Assembly: GCF_031157275.1 (NCBI RefSeq)
Contig: NZ_JAVIFW010000002.1
Coordinates: forward strand, 62,001 to 126,000
DNA from: Streptomyces sp. LHD-70
Lineage (GTDB): Bacteria; Actinomycetota; Actinomycetes; Streptomycetales; Streptomycetaceae
Direction of reading: 5' to 3'
Length of the DNA stretch: 64,000 nucleotides
Position 1 is the stretch's first letter. Each line of letters begins with the position of its first letter. The translations under genes were made by a program, and so were the position numbers. This document shows, one piece after another, positions 1-6,334 of this stretch. Below the pieces are notes generated by a model that did not search any database, had not been told where the DNA came from, and saw only the letters and a list, made by a program, of their open reading frames with translations.

Positions 1-377
1 CAGACCACGGTGGTGCCGGGCTGGGTCAGTCCCAGCTGCGGTCCCACGACGTGGACGACGCCCTGCTCGACGTCGCCCAGCGGGTGCAGCCGTACGCCGA
101 AGTCCGCGCAGTTCTTGCGCAGCGTCTCCAGCTGGGCCCGGGAGACCGGGTCGGCGATGGGCTTGTCGATGTCGAGGGTCGGGGTGTTGTGGTCCTCGGT
201 GGCGATGGTCAGGTCGAGCCGGCGCACCTGGCGGCCGCCCTTGCGGAGACCGTCGAAGGCCTGCGGGCTGGTCACCTCGTGCAGCAGGTGCAGATCGATG
301 AAGAGGAGGTCGGGCTCGCCCTCGGCGCGCCGGACGACGTGGTCGTCCCAGACCTTCTCCGCGAGTGTCCTACCCAT
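1..377 (-). CDS. leuC: 3-isopropylmalate dehydratase large subunit, N-terminal part (runs off the left edge)
   Basis: Only the first ~125 residues are in the window. The protein begins [15 protein letters not shown] and continues with [29 protein letters not shown] and [13 protein letters not shown], which are typical LeuC N-terminal segments of the aconitase fold. With LeuD the enzyme isomerises 2- to 3-isopropylmalate in cytosolic leucine synthesis; the Fe-S cysteines and leuD lie outside. The ATG at 377 has GGAGGG about 6 nt upstream. It diverges from ndgR across ~190 bp that hold a strong palindrome (532-552), the arrangement known for NdgR-controlled leuCD in Streptomyces. Confidence 0.95.
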   Translation of the reverse strand, partial: MGRTLAEKVWDDHVVRRAEGEPDLLFIDLHLLHEVTSPQAFDGLRKGGRQVRRLDLTIATEDHNTPTLDIDKPIADPVSRAQLETLRKNCADFGVRLHPLGDVEQGVVHVVGPQLGLTQPGTTVV

Positions 378-531
378 CGCTTTCCCTCCGGCCGGCAGTT
401 GTGTGCCCGGCCACTTCTAGAGATGTGAGCGGCAACGCCCGTACCCCTCGTGCCGAGCGTGATCCGCTGGGCCCGTTGGTCTGCGGGCCGCTGTGGTTAC
501 AGGGTGACAAGTTCCCTGGGAAATTGAACTT

Positions 532-552
532 GCGTTTCACAGAGTGAGACGC
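532..552. promoter_or_regulatory. Inverted repeat in the leuC/ndgR intergenic region, probable NdgR operator
   Basis: GCGTTTCAC-AGA-GTGAGACGC: two 9-bp arms with one mismatch and a 3-nt centre. It lies between the divergent leuC and ndgR starts and covers the upstream alternative GTG at 544, which argues for the ATG at 565 as the ndgR start. IclR proteins bind such palindromes; assigning this one to NdgR is inference from position. Confidence 0.6.
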
Positions 553-564
553 GAGTATCGACGC

Positions 565-1281
565 ATGGACAACTCTAGCGGCGTCGGCGTCCTGGACAAG
601 GCAGCCCTTGTCCTGGGCGCCCTGGAGTCCGGTCCGGCCACCCTCGCGGGTCTGGTCGCGGCCACCGGGCTCGCACGACCTACTGCACATCGTCTCGCTG
701 TGGCCCTCGAGCACCACCGCATGGTGGCGAGGGACATGCAGGGCCGGTTCATCCTCGGCCCGCGGCTCGCCGAACTGGCGGCCGCGGCCGGCGAGGACCG
801 CCTGCTCGCCACGGCGGGCCCCGTACTGACCCACCTCCGTGACGTGACCGGCGAGAGCGCCCAGCTCTACCGCCGCCAGGGCGACATGCGCATCTGCGTC
901 GCCGCGGCGGAACGCCTGTCCGGACTGCGGGACACCGTCCCGGTGGGCTCGACGCTCACCATGAAGGCCGGCTCGTCGGCGCAGATCCTGATGGCCTGGG
1001 AGGAGCCGGAGCGCCTGCACCGCGGCCTCCAGGGCGCCCGCTTCACGGCCACGGCCCTGTCCGGCGTACGGCGCCGTGGCTGGGCCCAGTCGATCGGCGA
1101 GCGCGAGCCGGGCGTGGCCTCGGTGTCGGCGCCGGTGCGCGGCCCGTCGAACCGCGTGGTCGCCGCCGTCTCGGTCTCCGGACCGATCGAGCGGCTGACG
1201 CGGCACCCGGGCCGGATGCACGCCCAGGCCGTGATCGACGCGGCGGGCCGCCTCTCCGAGGCGCTGCGCCGCACCGGCTGA
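565..1281 (+). CDS. ndgR: IclR-family transcriptional regulator NdgR
   Basis: A 238-aa protein starting MDNSSGVGVLDKAALVL. Residues ~10-70 form the winged helix (LAGLVAATGLARPTAHRL); the rest is the IclR effector domain, including SAQLYRRQGDMRICV and PVGSTLTMKAGSSAQI. NdgR of Streptomyces controls leucine and other amino-acid genes and antibiotic output, and is divergent from leuC as here. An in-frame GTG at 544 would add seven residues, but it lies within the 532-552 palindrome and the 238-aa form matches the described protein. No clear Shine-Dalgarno precedes the ATG. Confidence 0.93.
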   Translation: MDNSSGVGVLDKAALVLGALESGPATLAGLVAATGLARPTAHRLAVALEHHRMVARDMQGRFILGPRLAELAAAAGEDRLLATAGPVLTHLRDVTGESAQLYRRQGDMRICVAAAERLSGLRDTVPVGSTLTMKAGSSAQILMAWEEPERLHRGLQGARFTATALSGVRRRGWAQSIGEREPGVASVSAPVRGPSNRVVAAVSVSGPIERLTRHPGRMHAQAVIDAAGRLSEALRRTG

Positions 1282-1298
1282 ACTCCCCTTGTACGTAA

Positions 1299-1334
1299 GG
1301 CCGGATCCGCCTCAACGCCGCGGCGGGTCCGGTC
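1299..1334 (+). terminator. Hairpin downstream of ndgR
   Basis: A 13-bp GC-rich stem (1299-1311 with 1322-1334, allowing G:U pairs) begins 18 nt after the ndgR stop. There is no long T run. The remaining DNA up to 1486 shows no gene. Confidence 0.5.
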
Positions 1335-1486
1335 GTCCGGGCGCACGAACCGTCCATCGCGCGCCTCCTCAACGGCTTTCCGTGCGCCGGGAGTTGACGT
1401 CTCCGCACGCGAACACTCCGGCAGCTCACGACAGTTGACCGCCGCTCCCCCTCGTCCCGGAACTCCGGGGGATCTCCACGGCAACG

Positions 1487-1524
1487 CGAAGAGGCCCTCC
1501 GCATTGCTGCGGAGGGCCTCTTCG
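1487..1524 (-). terminator. Terminator of the leftward tRNA cluster
   Basis: A perfect 17-bp inverted repeat (1487-1503 with 1508-1524) with loop TTGC, 5 nt past the 3' end of the last tRNA-Glu. Stem strength and position fit termination of the tRNA transcript; it could also act on the opposite strand. Confidence 0.85.
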
Positions 1525-1529
1525 ATGCG

Positions 1530-1602
1530 TACCCCCGACCGGATTCGAACCGGCGCTACCGCCTTGAGAGGGCGGCGTGCTAGGCCGCTACACAACGGGG
1601 GC
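1530..1602 (-). tRNA. tRNA-Glu (CUC), copy 3
   Basis: A 73-nt cloverleaf on the minus strand. The acceptor begins GCCCCCG and ends CGGGGGT plus discriminator A, the anticodon loop is CCCTCTCAAGG with CTC, and the T arm is GGTTCGAATCC. The 3' CCA is not encoded. It is identical to the copies at 1721 and 1856 and is last in transcription order. Confidence 0.97.
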
Positions 1603-1629
1603 GAGATCGCGTGTTTCCACGTGATACAG

Positions 1630-1701
1630 CTGGCCTACCAGGACTCGAACCTAAACTAACGGAACCAGAAACCGTCGTGCTGCCAATTACACCATAGGCC
1701 A
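1630..1701 (-). tRNA. tRNA-Gln (CUG), copy 2
   Basis: A 72-nt cloverleaf with acceptor TGGCCTA/TAGGCCA, discriminator G, anticodon CTG in TTCTGGT and T arm GGTTCGAGTCC. It has the U1:A72 pair and the U31:U39 apposition common in tRNA-Gln. It differs from copy 1 at one base of the variable/T-stem boundary. CCA is not encoded. Confidence 0.95.
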
Positions 1702-1720
1702 ATGCTTGTCAAGCAAGCAG

Positions 1721-1793
1721 TACCCCCGACCGGATTCGAACCGGCGCTACCGCCTTGAGAGGGCGGCGTGCTAGGCCGCTACACAACGGGGGC
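1721..1793 (-). tRNA. tRNA-Glu (CUC), copy 2
   Basis: Same 73-nt sequence as the other two Glu copies with anticodon CTC. It sits 19 bp from the neighbouring Gln gene, suggesting a multi-tRNA transcript. Confidence 0.97.
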
Positions 1794-1855
1794 CCTAGCG
1801 ATCCTGCATCAGGAACAGTGGGTGCGACCCGATCTGTTCCCGCGGGAAGGATCTG

Positions 1856-1928
1856 TACCCCCGACCGGATTCGAACCGGCGCTACCGCCTTGAGAGGGCG
1901 GCGTGCTAGGCCGCTACACAACGGGGGC
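1856..1928 (-). tRNA. tRNA-Glu (CUC), copy 1
   Basis: A 73-nt tRNA-Glu with CTC anticodon, identical to the two downstream copies. The 62-bp spacer to copy 2 holds only a short GC-rich inverted sequence. Confidence 0.97.
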
Positions 1929-1949
1929 GTTGCAGATAAGCTCTGCGAG

Positions 1950-2021
1950 CTGGCCTACCAGGACTCGAACCTAGACTAACGGAACCAGAAACCGTCGTGC
2001 TGCCAATTACACCATAGGCCA
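1950..2021 (-). tRNA. tRNA-Gln (CUG), copy 1, first of the cluster
   Basis: A 72-nt tRNA-Gln with anticodon CTG, first in the leftward order Gln-Glu-Glu-Gln-Glu. GltX lies 1 kb away on the same strand. In most actinobacteria GltX also charges tRNA-Gln for later amidation, so the grouping is functionally coherent (inference). Confidence 0.95.
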
Positions 2022-2069
2022 CCAAAACGCAACTCCCTGCTGGGAGCTTTGTTCGGCTTGCGCTTTCCG

Positions 2070-2088
2070 GCCGGACTCTCGGTCCGGC
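2070..2088 (-). terminator. Small hairpin after the HAD gene
   Basis: GCCGGAC-TCTCG-GTCCGGC is a perfect 7-bp stem 20 nt beyond the HAD stop codon and before the tRNA cluster. It has no T run, so the terminator role is tentative. Confidence 0.4.
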
Positions 2089-2107
2089 GGGCGGCGCAGA
2101 AAGAACA

Positions 2108-2845
2108 TTACCCGAAGGTGGACGGCGCTCCAAAACGGGTATCCCCGGCCAGCAGTCCGGGCAGCTCCGCGAGCCCGGTGATCCGCCGTACGCCGGGCGG
2201 CACTTCGGCACTCGGAGGCTCGGCCCCGCTGCGGTCGAGCCAGATCCCGAGCAGCCCGGCGTCGTGGGCGCCGCGGGCGTCGATCTCGGGCTGGTCGCCC
2301 ACGTACGCGACTTCCGCGGGGTCGAGGGCGAGGGTCGTGCAGGCCGCGTGGAAGGCCTCGGGGGCGGGCTTGGCGACGCCGAGTTGGGCCGCGCAGAGCA
2401 GCGCCTCGAAGCGGTCGCGTACGCCGAGGAGGCGCAGCTTCCGCTCCTGCTGGTCGGCGTGGGAGTTGGAGAGGACGGCGTGCCGGTAGCCGTCGGCGAG
2501 GGCGTCGAGGGTGGGGAGCGTGTCGGGGAAGAGGGCCCAGGCGGATTCGTAGTGACCGAGATAACGGTGGAACCAGGCGTCGGACTCGGCGTCGGTGAGG
2601 GCCGGCTGGTCCAGGAAGTCGCGTACGCGGTCGCGGCGCTGGGTGAGGAAGTCCGCTTCGCCGGTGCTGAAGCGGCCCCAGTGGCGTTCGGTGGTGGCCT
2701 TCCAGCGGGCCAGGGCGTCGGCGGCGGTGCCGTAGCGCCCGAGCGCGCCTTCGGCTTCGAGGTGGGCCCGCATGCCGGCCGTGTCCGCGCTCGCGTAGTC
2801 GAAGAGGGTGTCATCGATGTCCCAGAGGACGGCTTTGAGCGGCAT
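2108..2845 (-). CDS. HAD-superfamily hydrolase
   Basis: A 245-aa protein. The N-terminal MPLKAVLWDIDDTLFDY holds HAD motif I (D-I-D-D-T); AVLSNSHADQQ is motif II, GVAKPAPEAFHAAC gives the motif III lysine, and VGDQPEIDARGAHDAGL is motif IV. The helical cap lies between ~18 and 100. Such enzymes dephosphorylate small metabolites; the substrate cannot be read from sequence. It probably ends the leftward FAH-gltX block, although a hairpin after gltX (2962-3000) may separate it. A 5' duplicate remnant lies just upstream. Confidence 0.85.
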   Translation of the reverse strand: MPLKAVLWDIDDTLFDYASADTAGMRAHLEAEGALGRYGTAADALARWKATTERHWGRFSTGEADFLTQRRDRVRDFLDQPALTDAESDAWFHRYLGHYESAWALFPDTLPTLDALADGYRHAVLSNSHADQQERKLRLLGVRDRFEALLCAAQLGVAKPAPEAFHAACTTLALDPAEVAYVGDQPEIDARGAHDAGLLGIWLDRSGAEPPSAEVPPGVRRITGLAELPGLLAGDTRFGAPSTFG

Positions 2846-2892
2846 GAGGTCGACGTTAGCCCCGACGGCCTTCCCGGCTGGGGGTTCGGGGG

Positions 2893-2946
2893 TTATCCCC
2901 CGAAGAACGCAGTGTCGATGTCCCACAGGACGGCTCGGATGGGCAT
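2893..2946 (-). pseudogene. Duplicated 5' remnant of the adjacent HAD hydrolase gene
   Basis: A 17-codon frame, MPIRAVLWDIDTAFFGG then TAA, aligns with the start of the neighbouring HAD protein (MPLKAVLWDIDDTLFDY) in 10 of 17 positions, including A-V-L-W-D-I-D. The motif I second Asp-Thr pair is altered and nothing homologous follows the stop. It starts 101 bp upstream of the intact gene in the same orientation. It looks like a partial tandem duplication, though a translated short upstream frame is not excluded. Confidence 0.65.
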
Positions 2947-2961
2947 GGGGCGACGGTACGG

Positions 2962-3000
2962 CGAAGGGCCCGGGAGCCGTAGTGGCTTCCGGGCCCTTCG
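2962..3000 (-). terminator. Terminator of gltX
   Basis: An inverted repeat of about 17 bp with one internal mismatch and a 5-nt loop, 18 nt beyond the gltX stop on the leftward strand. Confidence 0.75.
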
Positions 3001-3018
3001 GGGCGTACGAGGGCGGAC

Positions 3019-4497
3019 TCAGGCGGCGAGCTTCGCCAGTGCCGCGTCGATGCGGGTCAGGGACTTCTCCTTGCCCAGGATCTCCAGGGACTCGAAGAGG
3101 GGCAGGCCGACCGTGCGGCCGGTGACGGCTACGCGGACCGGGGCCTGGGCCTTGCCGAGCTTGAGGCCGTGCTCCTCGCCGGCGGCCAGGACGGCCTCCT
3201 TGAGGGCCTCGGGGGAGGTCCAGTCGGCCGCTTCGAGCTTGGCGCGGGCGGTGGTGAGCAGGGCCGCCGGGTCGCCCTTGCCCATGGCCTTGCTCCAGCT
3301 CGCCTCGTCCTCGACCGGCTCCTTCAGGAAGAGGAAGTCGACGTTGGCCGTGATGTCGGAGAGGACCGTGACGCGGGTCTGGGCGTGCGGGGCGATGGCC
3401 TCCCACTTGGCCTGGTCGAAGTCCTCGGGGGCCCAGTTGGCGTGCGGGGCCTTGAGCCAGGGCTCGCAGGCCGCGGCGAAGTCCTTCACGTCCAGCATGC
3501 GGATGTGGTCGGCGTTGATCGCCTCGGCCTTCTTGAGGTCGAAGCGGGCCGGGTTGGCGTTGACGTCCGCCAGGTCGAACTTCTCGATCATGTCCTTGAT
3601 CGAGAAGACGTCCTGGTCGGCGGAGAACGACCAGCCGAGCAGGGACAGGTAGTTGAGCAGTCCCTCGGGCAGGAAGCCGCGCTCGCGGTAGAGGTTGAGG
3701 TTGGCCTGCGGGTCGCGCTTGGAGAGCTTCTTGTTGCCCTCGCCCATGACGTACGGCAGGTGCCCGAAGGTGGGGACCTCCTTGGCGACGCCGAGCTCGA
3801 TCAGGGCCTTGTAGAGGGCGATCTGGCGCGGGGTGGAGGAGAGCAGGTCCTCGCCGCGGAGCACGTGCGTGATGCCCATGAGCGCGTCGTCGACCGGGTT
3901 CACCAGGGTGTACAGCGGGGCGCCGTTGGCGCGGACGATGCCGTAGTCCGGGACGTTCTCCGGGGTGAAGGTGAGCTCGCCGCGGACCGCGTCGGTGAAC
4001 GTGATCGGCTCGTCGGGCATCCGGAAGCGGATGATGTACGTCCGGCCCTCGGCGTCGAAGGCCTGCTTCTGCTCGGGGGTGAGGACGCGGCAGGTGCCGT
4101 CGTAGCCGGAGGGCTTGCCGGCGGCGCGGGCGGCCTCGCGGCGGGCGTCCAGCTCCTCGGTGGTGCAGTAGCAGGGGTAGGCGTAGCCGCCGTCGGTCAG
4201 CTGCTGCGCGACGTCCTTGTAGAGGTCCATGCGCTGCGACTGGCGGTACGGGGCGTGCGGGCCGCCCACCTCCGGCCCCTCGTCCCAGGTCAGGCCCAGC
4301 CAGCGCATCGAGTCCAGGAGCTGCTCGTACGACTCCTCGGAGTCCCGGGCCGCGTCGGTGTCCTCGATGCGGAAGACCATGGTGCCGCCGTTGTGCCGGG
4401 CGTAGGCCCAGTTGAAGAGGGCGGTGCGGACCAGGCCCACGTGGGGGTTGCCGGTCGGGGAGGGACAGAAACGGACGCGGACGTCTGCGTTAGCCAC
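3019..4497 (-). CDS. gltX: Glutamyl-tRNA synthetase
   Basis: A 492-aa class I aminoacyl-tRNA synthetase that charges tRNA-Glu. The signature [21 protein letters not shown] (HIGH-type, here HVGL) is at ~9-29 and [11 protein letters not shown] (KMSKS-type) near residue 255, followed by the helical anticodon-binding domain. The start is GTG at 4497, overlapping the end of the upstream FAH-family gene by 8 bp, so the two are probably translationally coupled. It lies near three tRNA-Glu and two tRNA-Gln genes. Confidence 0.97.
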   Translation of the reverse strand: MANADVRVRFCPSPTGNPHVGLVRTALFNWAYARHNGGTMVFRIEDTDAARDSEESYEQLLDSMRWLGLTWDEGPEVGGPHAPYRQSQRMDLYKDVAQQLTDGGYAYPCYCTTEELDARREAARAAGKPSGYDGTCRVLTPEQKQAFDAEGRTYIIRFRMPDEPITFTDAVRGELTFTPENVPDYGIVRANGAPLYTLVNPVDDALMGITHVLRGEDLLSSTPRQIALYKALIELGVAKEVPTFGHLPYVMGEGNKKLSKRDPQANLNLYRERGFLPEGLLNYLSLLGWSFSADQDVFSIKDMIEKFDLADVNANPARFDLKKAEAINADHIRMLDVKDFAAACEPWLKAPHANWAPEDFDQAKWEAIAPHAQTRVTVLSDITANVDFLFLKEPVEDEASWSKAMGKGDPAALLTTARAKLEAADWTSPEALKEAVLAAGEEHGLKLGKAQAPVRVAVTGRTVGLPLFESLEILGKEKSLTRIDAALAKLAA

Positions 4498-5278
4498 GCT
4501 TGATCACCTTGTTGGTGAGAGTGCCGATGCCTTGGATGGTGACGGCGACCTCGTCGCCGACGTTGAGGGGGCCGACTCCTGCGGGGGTGCCGGTGAGGAT
4601 CACGTCTCCGGGGAGCAGGGTCATCGCCTCGGTGACGTTGACGATCAGGTCCTCGATGGAGTGGATCATCTGGCTCGTGGAGCCGAGTTGGCGTTGTTCG
4701 CCGTTGACCGTGCACTGGATCGCGAGATCGCTCGGGTCGAGGTCGGTCTCCACCCAGGGGCCGATGGGGCAGGCCCCGTCGAAGCCCTTGGCCCTGGCCC
4801 ACTGCTTCTCGCGGCGCTGGACGTCGCGGGCGGTGATGTCGTTGGCGCAGGTGTAGCCGTAGATGACGTCCTTGACGCGTTCGCGCGGGACCTCGCGGCA
4901 CATGCGGCCGATGACGACGGCGAGTTCGGCCTCGTGGTGGAGCTCCTCGGTGAAGCCCGGGTACACGATGGGGTCGCCGGAGCCGATCATCGAGGTGGTC
5001 GGCTTGAAGAAGGCGAAGGGGGTCTCCGGGACCTCGTTCCCCAGCTCCTTGGCGTGGTCGGCGTAGTTGCGGCCGAAGGCGACGATCTTGTTGCCGATCA
5101 CCGGGGGCAGCAGGCGGACCTTGCTGAGCGGGACCTTGACGCCGCTGAGCTCGAAGTCGGCGTACGGAATGCCCTTGATGATGTCGAGGACGAGTTCGCC
5201 GTCCGTCGCGGTGGAACTGTCGCCCTCGACCGCGCCGAAGGCGACATTGCCGTCGATGGAGAACCTGGCGATGCGCAC
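4490..5278 (-). CDS. Fumarylacetoacetate hydrolase (FAH) family protein
   Basis: A 262-aa protein of the FAH/2-hydroxyhepta-2,4-diene-1,7-dioate isomerase fold. Diagnostic segments are [38 protein letters not shown] (metal-binding glutamates), [11 protein letters not shown] and the C-terminal [15 protein letters not shown]. Members hydrolyse or decarboxylate beta-diketo acids such as acylpyruvates or oxaloacetate with Mg2+. The length fits the acylpyruvase/oxaloacetate decarboxylase branch. The GTG start at 5278 has GAGGGG upstream. It is first of a coupled pair with gltX; the exact substrate is unknown. Confidence 0.88.
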   Translation of the reverse strand: MRIARFSIDGNVAFGAVEGDSSTATDGELVLDIIKGIPYADFELSGVKVPLSKVRLLPPVIGNKIVAFGRNYADHAKELGNEVPETPFAFFKPTTSMIGSGDPIVYPGFTEELHHEAELAVVIGRMCREVPRERVKDVIYGYTCANDITARDVQRREKQWARAKGFDGACPIGPWVETDLDPSDLAIQCTVNGEQRQLGSTSQMIHSIEDLIVNVTEAMTLLPGDVILTGTPAGVGPLNVGDEVAVTIQGIGTLTNKVIKRG

Positions 5279-5334
5279 GGAATGCGGGCCCCTCTGCTTG
5301 CGGTGCCTGGAGACTGACGCTCCAGGCTAACGCG

Positions 5335-5552
5335 CTCGGTCCTGTCTTCGATCTCCCGTCGTCACCCGGAGGGTGGCCCCGCGGCGTTCGGTGCGTGCTC
5401 TCGGCGTGCCGGGCGAAGGCCCTCGATTGGGGTCTCCCCTGCTCGAGCGAAGCCGAGAGCTTGGGGAAGGAGCTACTTGGGTCTTTGCCCGGTGCGGCGA
5501 GAGGGCGTGCCGGGCGTCTCGGGGCAGGCGGGAGATCGAAGACAGGACCGAG
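5335..5552. repeat. Intergenic element bounded by a perfect 24-bp inverted repeat
   Basis: 5335-5358 and 5529-5552 are exact reverse complements over 24 bp, separated by 170 bp. Inside are a hairpin-forming sequence at 5431-5472 resembling a common Streptomyces intergenic repeat and a 13-bp direct repeat GGCGTGCCGGGCG (5403-5415, 5504-5516). No target-site duplication or coding frame is apparent. It fills the gap between the FAH gene and the small peptide gene and could be a non-autonomous mobile element or a transcript hairpin of the peptide gene. Confidence 0.75.
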
Positions 5553-5572
5553 GGGGGTGCGACCTCGCGGTA

Positions 5573-5770
5573 TTACTCCGCGGCCACCGTGACGGGGGCC
5601 TCCATGAGGACCGTACGGCGCGGGTTGGCCGTGTTGGTCGGGAGCTCGGCGAGGTCGGTGAGCTGCTCGGGCTGCTCGGGGGCGGCCTGCAGTTCTTCGG
5701 CGTCCGTCAGGTGCGCCAGGGTGGTGCGCCGCGGGTTGGCTATGTTGTGGAACATCATCGTCGTCTTCAC
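5573..5770 (-). CDS. Small protein of unknown function with two NxANPRRTxL repeats
   Basis: Not recognised. From GTG 5770 it encodes 65 aa. Residues 9-18 (NIANPRRTTL) and 46-55 (NTANPRRTVL) match at 8 of 10 positions, separated by an acidic, Glu/Leu/Pro-rich linker; the tail is APVTVAAE. It begins MKTTMMFH with no clear signal peptide. Third positions are nearly all G/C from the GTG onward but not in the 18 codons before it (in-frame ATG at 5824), which supports the shorter start; AGAGG lies ~11 nt upstream. It is divergent from the first conservon. A precursor peptide or small regulator is possible, but no modifying enzyme is adjacent. Confidence 0.65.
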   Translation of the reverse strand: MKTTMMFHNIANPRRTTLAHLTDAEELQAAPEQPEQLTDLAELPTNTANPRRTVLMEAPVTVAAE

Positions 5771-6334
5771 GGCGGCTTCGACCTCTTGTGCTCTCTGTGG
5801 ACGGGGGGTTGACGGCTGAGCCATCCCTGTAAAGCGTCAGGCTAAACATTTGAATTCCCCGCAAAGGCGGGAACTCCCCTTGATCTTCATGTGAGTTTGC
5901 TCACGAAAGGCCGGACGAAGCAGACAGAACGGACTAGTTGTGGTCACTGCCGGAACGGACATTCCGGCACTGAAGCGCTGATTCCGCTCCCGATCATGGC
6001 GACTGGGACACCCCCCACACGTAAGCCGTACGCAAGGAAAAGTCCGTTATGGATGGGATGTTGCTCGACATCTCGTAACACACTCGTCACCAGCTGTCAC
6101 AGACGTCACAGCCCCGCAGCAGGGCTTGTTGGAGATCCGGCACTGTGCTGGAATTCCGGGAACCGCCGCAGGTATGAACCGGCGCGCACGGGCGCAACGC
6201 AGCGTCGAGTGGCGGTGGGGAGGGGGAGACGCGCCGGTCACTCACGACCACCAGGGGCCCGCACGGGTTCCATGACGCCGACACCGTCCCACCGCTCGCG
6301 CGGCGGGGCGCCTGGTCCAGAGGTTGCGACGCTA
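5771..6334. promoter_or_regulatory. Divergent intergenic region, small peptide gene / first conservon
   Basis: About 560 bp without a convincing gene. It holds a small hairpin (CCCGC-AAAG-GCGGG, 5858-5871) beside an A/T-rich stretch at 5835-5856 likely to be the peptide gene promoter, and three GTCAC motifs at 6086, 6096 and 6105, about one helical turn apart, that may bind a regulator of the conservon. Frames open through it in line with cvnA but lack the composition of the real gene. Confidence 0.35.

Noticed and set aside
16..428. Plus-strand frames over the first 430 bases
   Set aside because: They are shadows of leuC, which is recognised on the minus strand.
544..564. GTG 544 as the ndgR start
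   Set aside because: It falls inside the palindrome, adds residues without IclR similarity, and the ATG at 565 gives the described 238-aa protein.
2846..3406. HAD hydrolase extended to a 432-aa protein
   Set aside because: The extension is antisense-frame sequence inside gltX and its terminator; motif I begins at the ATG 2845.
5573..5770. Assignment of the small peptide as a lanthipeptide, lasso or other named RiPP precursor
   Set aside because: No Cys/Ser-rich core, no leader motif of a known class and no maturation enzyme nearby; reported only as unknown.
5891..6334. Upstream extension of cvnA to 5891
   Set aside because: The 148 extra codons have poor codon bias and no similarity; GTG 6335 has a ribosome-binding site and matches the expected N terminus.
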